A stretch of DNA of 30,802 bases from Branchiostoma floridae (taxonomy: Eukaryota; Chordata; Leptocardii; Amphioxiformes; Branchiostomatidae): positions 2,371,883 to 2,402,684 of the forward strand of contig NC_049996.1 of assembly GCF_000003815.2 (NCBI RefSeq), read 5' to 3'. The first letter of the stretch is position 1. Every line of letters begins with the position of its first letter. The notes beneath the pieces were generated by a model that made no database searches, had not been told where the DNA came from, and was given only the letters and a program-made list of their open reading frames with translations. Made by a program: the position numbers and the translations under genes. This document shows positions 1 through 10,600 of the stretch, piece after piece.

Positions 1-130
1 CCTAGAATTTCTCCTCACTTTTATTGCTGACCAAACATCTCTGGCATTATAAGTAAGCTTTACCATGCTTTAAGAATTCAGCATCCATTCTCACATTTGG
101 TATACATGAACTGGGTACTAGATCAGATAT

Positions 131-413
131 ATAGGAGAATTCTTTTTACACAACCAGCAGGTACTTATATTGCTTATGTGTCGATGTCTCTCAGACACCT
201 TCGTCAGAGCTTTTAACTGGAGTTCTGCTTCTCACCGCTATATGTAGCCGATGTAGGTGGCGCTTTTGCGGTGAGAAAACAATCCCAAACGTGGCTAAGC
301 TTGATTCCAGTTAGAACTCCTGTTAAAAGCTCTGACAAAGGTGTCTGAGAGACATTGAAACGTAATTATCAAATTGTAAGTACCTGCTGGTTGTGTAAAA
401 AGAATTCTCCTAT
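131..413. repeat. Foldback element with ~100-bp inverted arms
   Basis: The left arm (131-226) and right arm (313-413) are reverse complements. The outer block (131-168 versus 378-413) is nearly perfect. The inner block (184-226 versus 313-355) has two mismatches in 43 bases. The loop holds a smaller inverted repeat (CTCACCGC near 234 and GCGGTGAG near 269). A 12-bp direct repeat, GGGTACTAGATC, flanks it at 113-124 and 450-461 and may be a target duplication or unrelated. I see no coding capacity. Confidence 0.8.
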
Positions 414-522
414 ATCCTATAATTTCAACCAACCTGATAAAACTATTTTGGGTACTAGATCCTTTGACTATTTGAACAAGCCTGTCATCCTTGCAGCGCT
501 GCTTGGACACCATAGAATTGAG

Positions 523-863
523 CAGGGCTCTAACCAGCGTCCGTTTATCCGTCAATTGACGGAAATTTGCTGTGTGTGACGGAAAATTTTTAAAACCAAT
601 CCGTCAACCTTGACGGACAAAAATTCTTGGTGGAAGCTACAGGCGGCTTGGGGACTCTGTCCACGGTCGGAAAGCCACACACTGTTTATTTTGCTATTGT
701 TATGATTGTTGACTTAGTGTGTCGGCGACCTTTCGCATACGATAATTTCATTAAAAACCCGTATTGCAAGGTCTCAGTTCCGTCTTTCTAACTTAATTTT
801 CGCTGTTTTTGTGACAATGGGAATTGGCTGACGGAAAAAAATGTCGAGCTGGCTAGAGCCCTG
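523..863. mobile_element. hAT-type MITE, 341 bp, intact 8-bp TSD
   Basis: The terminal inverted repeats are CAGGGCTCTAACCAG on the left and the complement of CTGGCTAGAGCCCTG on the right (one mismatch). A perfect 8-bp target-site duplication, GAATTGAG, lies at 515-522 and 864-871. CAGGG-type ends and an 8-bp duplication are diagnostic of the hAT superfamily. With no transposase it is non-autonomous. The interior carries repeated TTGACGG words and the palindrome CCGTCAATTGACGG (about 548-561). Confidence 0.9.
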
Positions 864-1648
864 GAATTGAGATAAATGGTTACTGTCCGAAGCACCCACG
901 AAGACAGTGAGGGATAAATTTTTACACCGAGAAATGCCCCATTTGTATTCAAGTCTTACCACTTAAGTCTGTAGTAGGCGTCATTGAGATTATAACCGAG
1001 TACACATAACCTTGGCACGTACATTTTGTAATCCTAGTTGGCAGTATTAGCGATTATTGTTCTGATAATAGCCAAACTTGGCTTTCCCGCCGTGACAGTT
1101 CCTAACGTTATTGGGTGATAAATACTGTTATCGAATACAAATAACCGTGTTTGGATTGACATGGTATTTTGGTGGGGGACATGTAATATGTTTTTCCAGA
1201 AGAATGAAATATGAATTATACATCATATTTATGGGAACCAGTTATGACAAAAACTTCACCCGTCAGTCAAAAATGCTTGAATGTCATATCATAAAATTAA
1301 TAAAGAATTCTGCTTTGTTTAAGTTTGTAAGCTAATTCTAATAGAATGTCAGATTTTACAACAAAAATTAAAACACGGGCAACCATCAACAATGAATGGG
1401 ATAGAAAAATTTAAAGTTCACAGGGGACAGTCCTTGTGGAAATATAAAACATAACTTCTGAAATATTTCCAAATAGCCTTCATAAAAAGGACATGAAAAC
1501 TTACAAATGTTGATTGTATCATTTTTTGTATTATTTTTTGCAGCTACACTGTACATGTTACATGGACAATGACATGTATATCTATCAATGTTATGAACAG
1601 ATATTATGTTGTGTGTTAAAATTTCATCTTTGTCTCTTTTATTTGCAG

Positions 1649-1699
1649 GAATCTACGATGAAGATCCAGAGATAATTACACTCAACAGGGCTGAGTTTG
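1649..1699 (+). CDS. DNAJC10: DNAJC10 exon: first strand of Trx1
   Basis: This 51-bp exon encodes (G)IYDEDPEIITLNRAEF, the linker and first beta strand of the first thioredoxin domain just after the J-domain region. The acceptor has a pyrimidine-rich tract ending TTTGCAG (1642-1648) and the donor is GTATGT (1700-1705). It enters and leaves in phase 1: the first Gly codon is completed by a base from an upstream exon outside the window, and the last G starts a Glu codon completed at 5547. The DPEIITL match with vertebrate ERdj5 is strong for so short an exon. Confidence 0.9.
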
Positions 1700-4600
1700 G
1701 TATGTATATTTTCTTCTACTTATTATAATAAGATATTACATCTTTGGTTTTTCCCAAGAACCATCATAGAGTGGAACTCATTACCACCTGTAAGAGCATC
1801 TTCATTTAAATGTAGATACCTTATACATGTAGCTAGCTGACAATTTGCAATGTTAGGAGTGACAGGTTGTTCAGTGAAATATAACCAGCTACTACCTTTA
1901 AAATGGTCCAAGTTCCTTTCATTTTCTGTTCAAGTTCTGATCCTTCCTTGTTTCTAGGCTTGTTCTTAATCATCCTTTAGTACATTCAGATTCATTCACG
2001 TTCATAAACACAGCCCAAAAAAGTTTTGAACTGCTTAAGTCCTCCTGAGCAGTGCAAAGTCATACGGATAAAAAAAACCTTAAGTTCAAGAGTAGTATCA
2101 ACCTTGAAGACCTGCCCGATATTGATCAGTTGATCTTAAGGAAGGAAGTTGAAGCCCTAAGACTCCAACACAAGGATTATCAGCATTCCCTTTGGTGGGG
2201 GAAAGATCTTACAGCTTACAGCTACCAAGCTTAACCACCCTTAATGGTGTTAGCGGATTTAAACACGTCACCGTTTGTCCTATCACATACCAAAAACGAT
2301 GAATCAAACAAGTAGTGACTGTAGGAGAAGAAATTAAACAATCCATCAATTTTTTAAAGGGTCACAAAATGACTTCTAAAGTTAGCTTCTGGGTGTAAAT
2401 TAAAGAAAGGTGGAAGTAAGAGGTCGTTTATTATGCCTGACAAGACAAGAGTAGAGTGAAAAGGTAGGATGAGAGAAGGCAAGCATTTGTGTAAGAGGTC
2501 AAGGTAGTAAGGATCAGTTCANNNNNNNNNNNNNNNNNNNNNNNNNNNNNNNNNNNNNNNNNNNNNNNNNNNNNNNNNNNNNNNNNNNNNNNNNNNNNNN
2601 NNNNNNNNNNNNNNNNNNNNNCTTAGAGACTAGGGGTGCTGTCGGTATTGTCAATCAAGATGCTTTGTCAAGAGAGCTGGGGAAATGATGTATATACAGG
2701 TTCATTACTTTCAAATTGGAACCCAGCAGGAAAAAGAAAGAGACCTGGCCTAGAATTATCTTGGAGGAGGATAGTAGAGCAATGCTGTAAATGAGTTTAA
2801 GTTCACTGGGATTTAGTTTTGTTGTAGGGATGAAATGGAGTGTTTGCAGTGGTTTTTAATTTGAGGTTTAAATAAGGAGTAAGGTGGGCAGAAGACAGAA
2901 CAAGTAATTTTGCAGTGATTTGCAGAGTTTGTGTTGAAAAGATGACTGCTTTGTGGCAAAGTTAACTTAAAGCATTACCGCAAACTTACAAAACCACTTC
3001 AAAGATTCCATTTTCTTTCTACCACAAAATCAAATCACTGTGAACTTCAAGGCATTTACAGTACAGTACTGTCCAAGTCCATCAAGAAAGAAGAGAAAAA
3101 TTCCATGTAAAATTAAAGTGGGGAAGATTTGTTGAGGACTGTTGTAAGTTATAGAAATAACTTAAAGAAAATTATTGGGGAGAAATATTTCGTCTATCAA
3201 TTGGACACAGTTTCAAAAATGTAATTGAATCATTATAATTGTTTGTTTACAAAAAAAAAATGTCTGTGGTATTGGTACAGTAAAGATTGAATTGAATCAG
3301 TGGAAGAAAAGAGTCTTCGAAAAAGTTGTAAGTACTTCCCCACAATTCCATAAAGAATAAAGACCCAATATTTCAGCCTTCCCTGACAGTAAAGTGCTGA
3401 GCTTCTGGCAAGTTTATCCCTCTGGAGAACTTCCTTGACGTGTGCATTATTATCCTGCAAGAAGTGATGTAGTGTTATATTCACTGGTGGCCCAATTATA
3501 GCATATGGCAGAATGATTGGCTAGCAATATCTACAGCCCAACAGTAATAACAGTCCTTCTACATCTAGTTACAGTTAATCTGCTCTGGTGTAATGACTAC
3601 ACTGTACTGACAACTTGCTGTGTGTTGAATTTAAAGGAGCTGTAACACATGCTACTTAAAATTCNNNNNNNNNNNNNNNNNNNNNNNNNNNNNNNNNNNN
3701 NNNNNNNNNNNNNNNNNNNNNNNNNNNNNNNNNNNNNNNNNNNNNNNNNNNNNNNNNNNNNNNNTCGGTAGTGGACACAGGTTTGGCTTGACGTTTTGCC
3801 CTTGAGAAAGGCACTTTACACAGATTTACTCGGTGCACTAGGTACCGTTAGACAGGTCCAGAAAAACTGGACCTAAAAATATCAGTGACCGGATGTTGGA
3901 CCAATTCGAAAATGAACAGATTGTATTAGCAGGCCTTCACATGTTCTGGGGCTTACAGTTCCAAGAGAATAACAAGACATACATTTTGTAAGTAGAGCAG
4001 AGTGATAGTCATTTTTACAAAGATTCTACGGTCAAACTTGGTCTGAAACAGAGGCTATTGTTTTCATGAACTTCAAGATAGGATCTTATAATGCCAATGG
4101 ACGTCGGATACTCCACCCAACAGGATCCTCTGTTACAGTAGCAAAATGGACCATGCTTTAAGTATTGACCATTTTTAAGTTTTCACAGACAATTAGGTCC
4201 AAGTTCAGGTTAGGACGTGGACCTGAACTGTGCCTGTACCTTAATTTTTGTATCAGAAATCTACCCCTACAGTTCACCCATGTGTACATTTGCAAAATTG
4301 ACAGTTGGGCAGATAAAATGCAGTGAAAAGAGATCTAGAGAGAATGGCTCCACCTTCCATTATAGTACCCTAGACATAGTGGATAACAACTAACTGCCCG
4401 TACAGCCTCAAAAAGGCTTTGAAACTACATGTACAGTCAAACCTGTCTATAGCGGCCACTCAAGGGACTGGAGAAATGTGGCCACTATAGACAGGTGGCC
4501 ACTATAGAGAAAATGTTGATCAATTGACCACGTGCAATAATGCACTTGGTTTCAGTACCAACTGATCTTTCTCACCAAGTCACATTGTCTCGTCGTTGAA

Positions 4601-7600
4601 TTTCAAGACGATCGACTCGATCGTCTTGAAATTCAACTGACCCTGCCAACGTCAAATCTACCGAAAATGAATGATATTGCCATGCGTAATGTTGGTTAAT
4701 TCGCCAAAATGACCCTGTCGGGAACTCACCGGACCAGAAATGGTGTGGCCGTGGCCGCGTTGGAGAGGTGGCCGCTATAGACTATTTCTTAATGCTTAGG
4801 TCAATGGGAAAAATCCAAGGGACTGAGAAAAAGTGACCGCAATGGCCAGGTGGTCGCTATGCAAATGTGGCCGCTTATACAGGTTTGACTGTGTATGTAC
4901 CTTTACCTTTTTGAGGCCTATTAGATATCATACTGTGAGATTAATTTCAACCCCTTAGTTTATGAATTGCGTATCAAATTTTCTTGTAGCCTGGACACAG
5001 TTTAAGTATTGATTTACTACTTAACATAAAGTAGTGACATTTAGAAACTAATTGGACGCTGCTAGCAAGAGTCGGAAATTATATTGCCTCTAATATAAGT
5101 TTAAGGGCATTCAACCCATAAATTTCTTTCTTACACAAAAGCACTCCTATGATAATTTTCTATGATAATTAGGTTATAGTTAGCTCTTACTCTTTGAATT
5201 GTCCTTGTGAAAATGATATTTCAAGGAAAATACTGTATTTTCCTGTCACAGTGAAAAATCCTTTGGGCCTTCCAAAATATTAGTGAAAAAAGGCAAGGTT
5301 CATCACAAAAACATGATTTAAGAGGACTTATACTTCTCCCATTTTCATCTAATAGTATGTTCATTTATGTCCAAGAACTTACATACAGACTATATATGTA
5401 TTACAAGGATAAAGAAGGCCATTTTTCCTGTAGCTGTTTTGGAACATGTCAAATATGAATATATGCTATAATCATGGAACTTTACTTGTTGAAACATGTC
5501 CATGAAGTTTCAGAAATTTGAATGTTCTCTCCAATATCTTCTGCAGAACAAACCGTGAGACAGTCGGACGACATCTGGTTCATCAATTTCTACTCCCCAC
5601 GATGTTCCCACTGTCACGACCTCGCTCCTGCTGTGAGTAGCAAAGGCCAGAATATAGATAGGGGGATATTTGATAGCCATATGGGATGTCAATGAAGGTT
5701 AGACATCAAGGTAATGATATACATTGCATGCAACTGGATATATTTTTGGAAATGATCAAATCTTTCAGGTAACATCCACTACACTTGGTAAATGAGAAAA
5801 GACAGTTAATACTTCCTGAAACACCTGATTGTTTCCAAAATCTATGCTGTAGCTGGATACATTTACATGTATTGTACGATACCATATGTTGCAAGAAAAG
5901 AGTTACCCAAGCAACTGGATAGATAAATGGTCAGATATTTCAGTTATGCATCCACTATCTTTTGTCAGTAAATGAGAAAAGACAGTGAATGCTACCTGAA
6001 ACATCTGGCCATTTCCAAAGTCTATCCAGTTGCTTAAGTAACTGTTATCTTGAACATATGGTATCTTGAAGTATCAAGGAGATCTTGGTCAGCCTCCTAC
6101 AGTCAGTGAATGAGTAATTCTTCTGAAAGTTGTCACACAAAATTTGTATTTCGTAGCTTCGTTAGTTTTATTGAGTAATTGTTTTTATCTAATACTTATA
6201 AGACTATTTCTGATTTGTAGAAAATCCCATTATGTATGTGTGGAAAAAAACACTAGAGATAATATGTTAGTTTACTGTAAGAAATAATATTTAAGTTGCA
6301 TTATCCTGACTGCCCAGAAACTTCTAAGAAAAGCCTTGATTTTAGCCACATTATACATGTATTTTCTGGTAACTGATGACCAGTTTCTATAATGCCTTCA
6401 ACAGTGTTTTGTCACATGACAAGTTATGGCCAATTAGCACTTTTGCTGTTACAGTAGTAATTTCATCAATCATGTGATAATTGAGAGCCAATCAGCTCAG
6501 TGAATGCAATTTATCTTGGCTTTTGATAAGTAATGGCCAATCAGAACTATGATGGCTGTAGTAAATTTTTGCCATTTGACAAATACCTTCAAAATAACTT
6601 CTTATCACTGAACAAGTGATGGCCAATCAATCAGCAACATGGCTGCAATAAGTTCTTGTCCCAAGTGATAAATGCTGACCATGTTTGCAGAGTAGGTCAT
6701 GAAAACATTTCCAATAACTGGTGGGGAACAACTATCAAAAATTCAGCACCAGGGACAGGGTATTCATTTTATTGATAATAATTCTCCATGTTAAAGCTGT
6801 CCCCACTACCCATCCCTTCACTGGTATGGAAATTTCCTGGTGATGGACACAAAAGTTGATACCATTTCTCAAAAAAGAGGAACCTTATGACATAGATATG
6901 AACATATATTATATAAATTGACTTTGACCTAATTTAGATTCATAGTCAGCTTGACGTTTGAGCTATTCTTCCTGTTATCTATATGGACTGATATAACAAA
7001 AAATGCAGACTAGGTCGACTTATAAAACATATTCCAATTAGGGAATAGCTATCACCATTTTAGCACCAAGGGCAGCTTATGGTATAGACAGGACTGTCTA
7101 TATTTTTGATATTTTTTTCATTCTACTCATGTTGTTATTAATTTGTGTTGATAAATATGTCATTTTAATCTTACAAAAATACATTTTCATAAATTTCAGT
7201 TCATAAAGTTAAGATTTTTGGGTGGAATTTGTGTCCACCCCAAGAAGCATATTTCCATCCCAGGATGGATGGATGGACTGGCCTTGAAGACAGCCTCTTT
7301 TATGGATGAGACAAATTACGATCGCTCACAAACCATGAAGAAGTAGTCGTCCGTATATCTTATTACCTGTGTAATGCTCTTCCTGGATCCTACTGGTGTA
7401 AACCTTTTATATCGATAAGCCCACAAAAGGGAAGGAGTTTAAGTATGGACTTCCTGATGAGGCCCCATTAATCATGTTCTAACTGCTTTGTCAGGGGGAG
7501 AATGGATGATGCCAGTCTTCATTATCTCTTATCAAGACGAAGGGATACATGTGGTAAACGTTTTAGCTATGGGTAGCTATGAACCTTTAGCAAGGTGTAA

Positions 7601-10600
7601 GAATTCTTCACATAAGGGGAACATACTTTTTTTAGTACTTTTCGCCCTCTTCTTGTTTTTACATTTAAAACAAAAAAGGTCAATGACCTGGACCAGACAG
7701 CTGTTTCCATGGTTACAAGAGGTGTAGCAGACACCCTCTGGTGTTCAATTACATCATGTAGCAAGTGGCAGGACAGAGCTGGAAGAGCTGGTCAACATAT
7801 ATATAAAATGTTTGAATAAGAATAAACAATGTAGTAGTTTATTCGGCAAAACCCTGTGAAGGTAGACATTTTATATTTTGCTAGGAAATGTAGCCCTTCT
7901 ATATCTAGTTGCAAATTAAATCAGATAATCAGATTGATCAGTGTACTTTGTTTCACACCTTTAACAATGTATAATTAGAAAGTCATTAATTTATTCAGGA
8001 TATCAAAATCAATGGAGTTGCTTCCAACCATAAAATGAAATCAGCATACTTGGTCACCTCAGTGGATTTCAGATATTGATGTTTGACTACATGTATGCCA
8101 CTGACCGTTAATTCCCCCGGTGTCCTGATTTCGATTGATGCTGGAAGTAAGAGTTCCTTTTAAAGCCATTTTTAATCTTTTTGTCTACAATATCAAAGCA
8201 TCCATTTGATATATGGCATTTGGGTGCCACAATTGGCTGTATGGGACTCTGGTGTGGTGGTTTGGTTGGGCCAATGCAAGTTACATGAAGGTGCAAGTAG
8301 ATAACAAAAATACTGATTTCACCTGTATGTCACTAATAGGCCTTGAGTAAGTTCATTCATAGTGACTGTTAATGCAGCCGAACTAACTCATCTACATAAT
8401 ATTGTAGATCTTGCCAACACTAGTTTTTAGAAATCCTCTTAATACCAATCACCATCCATTTCCACATTTACTTGTATATCTCCTCTGTTTATACCTTACA
8501 CTTGCAATTAGCTCTTAGGCAGGAATTTGATAACTGGTTTTTACATTCAAAATAAAAGTCTAGCAGCTTGCTACATGTAGATGTACTGTAGATGAACTGC
8601 ATAAAAAAATTATGTAGTAAGCTGAATTGCACTGTTCACAAAAGTAAGACAATTTGTACATGAGTCGTCAACAAACATCTAAGACAACTACATTAGCTCC
8701 AAAAATCACCTTTAATAGAATTTATTCAAATCTACTAACTGTAGTTCTTATTGAAAATAAACTTTTTCCTCTATTCATTGAAATATTTCTTCCTTTCTTT
8801 GCTTAGTGGAGGGAGGTAGGTCGGGAGCTTGTGAACGTGATCAGGATTGGAGCTGTGAACTGTCAGGAGGACTGGATCCTGTGCCGACACCAGGGAATCA
8901 ACCGTTACCCCTCCCTTATCCTTTACTCTGGCAGTACCACGAGGGTAGGTGGTCCTATTTCCTCACTTAAGCACTGACAAATTCATATTCCTCATATGTG
9001 TTTTGACAAACTGACTATTAATCAGGTTTGTAGCCAGCCTGAAATCATTTTCAGTCCCCTTGATTTTAATGGGAATCCTATCGAGCACCGAAGGCATGGC
9101 GTGACGTTCGTGTCATTTCTAGGGGGTCTGGGTCCCAGAAAATTTTTAAATCCAGACCCTCTGAAACACTATTTCCTGCATTTTGCTTGTAGACTAAGCT
9201 GTTCAATGGCACCTCTTTTGGTGAAGAAGAACACATGGGTTTCAGTTTTTTTTATATATTTACATATCAATTTTGTCTGTCCCAGGGGACGGAATGGGGA
9301 AAACGTTTTTCAGTCCCCAGCTGCAAAATTCCGTCAAAGGACTGAAGGACAGGTGCTGGCTACAACCCTGCTATTAATAAACCCATACAGTCCTACATTT
9401 TCACCATTACCAATGAATTGATGTCTAAGTTCTAACACAATCATTGTGATTTACAATATGTTGTGCTATGCAAATATTGTATTGTGTGTATGTGTTATGT
9501 GTGTATCCAGTGCCTCCCTTAAAAGTTTATGATGGGAGCTTACCCTGGTAAAAGAATACAGAAATTAATTAAAATTAAATTATGCGCCACAATCATCTAT
9601 TCTTAATGAAATATTCTGCTTACAAGGTCAACAGTACATGCACACTATCATTATTACAGTCATCTTTAACTACAAAGTACTACATGTGTAAGAAGATTGG
9701 TGTACACTATGATTAAGGCGGCAATAGACCTTGAAAATATTGATTGACATAGTCTTTACGCATCAAACATGTCTTAAAATAGACCTTCTTCACTTCAAAT
9801 TTGCGGTCAATATCTCGTGTCACTACTAGACTGCAGATTTCATTTTGAGGTTAATGAAAATAAATGATTAATTGCATCTGTTCTTGCTGCAATATTTATT
9901 TCATTAATGTGTTCTTTAGTGTTATGTGCTTTTACATTATAAAGAAAGCAGCCAAAAGCAACACAAATGTTGGTTGTAATAGCTGGAAATATAATTTGAA
10001 TTGCCATTCAGTATCATGTATTGGAAAAGGTGCGTTGTAAAGTATTAGGGCAACTTTTAAAACCCTTTTTTTTTTTGCAACTTAAGTTTTAAACACATGC
10101 ACAGTCAGAGAGTCAGCCAATTTCCTTACAGACTTTTGGCTGCTTTCATCAATTTTGAAAAAGCTTTTGCTTGTAAATGTGTTTCCAACATGAACCTATT
10201 CAACATTAACCTACATGTATATGTTTTGTATTCTAACAATTCAGTTTCCCTTATATAAGATATAGTATTTGTTAACTTCATCTCTATGATTCCTTCCCTA
10301 CCCTAGCCTGAGCGCTACACGGATGAGAAGACCACGAAAAAGATGGTGAAGTTTGCCCTGAAGCAAGTCACTGCCTCCGTCACTGACCTCTGGGCAGGTA
10401 AGGGCCAACCTGTTACAGCTACAATCATGGTGATGTAGGAACTCACTGACACTTACGCTCCCAGAATATCATCAAAGCACTGGGGTGACAGGGCTCAAAA
10501 TGCATGTTTGGCCAACTTACACTGGACCATAGCATGCATATCCGACACAGGATACAGTAGAATCCGTTTGATTGCACTCCCCATTTGCCAGCACATTTTG

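Larger units (their letters stand above)
1..1648 (+). other. DNAJC10 intron, 3' part
   Basis: This is the end of an intron whose start lies upstream of the window. It holds a foldback element (about 131-413) and an hAT-type MITE (523-863). From 872 to 1648 I recognise nothing beyond AT-rich non-coding DNA. The pyrimidine-rich acceptor at 1625-1648 precedes the first visible exon. Confidence 0.8.
1700..5546 (+). other. DNAJC10 intron, 3,847 bp plus two gaps
   Basis: The donor is GTATGT and the acceptor CTGCAG. It contains a LINE tail fragment, two 100-N gaps, a long-TIR MITE, a SINE fragment, a GGTCC-rich dispersed repeat and a TIR element with a palindrome. The stretches 1841-2521, 3064-3664 and 4900-5546 hold nothing else I recognise. 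True length is uncertain because gaps of exactly 100 N are usually placeholders. Confidence 0.85.
5633..8806 (+). other. DNAJC10 intron, 3,174 bp
   Basis: The donor is GTGAGT and the acceptor GCTTAG. It holds two foldback elements (5731-6065) and a CCAAT-containing degenerate repeat (6369-6670). Two segments near 6705-6780 and 7025-7090 look like diverged duplicates sharing ATTCCAAT and AGCACCA words. From about 7100 to 8806 I see no gene or defined element. Confidence 0.85.

Noticed and set aside
2052-2234. 60-codon frame with a charged, possibly helical stretch (LEDLPDIDQLILRKEVEALR)
   Set aside because: Composition is protein-like, but there are no convincing splice sites or family match, and the DNAJC10 exons join without it. 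It could be a relic of a retroelement or processed gene.
8996-9421. 141-codon open frame, the longest in the window
   Set aside because: It lies across the 348-bp hAT MITE and its target duplications, has no recognisable motif, and reflects chance openness of the element.
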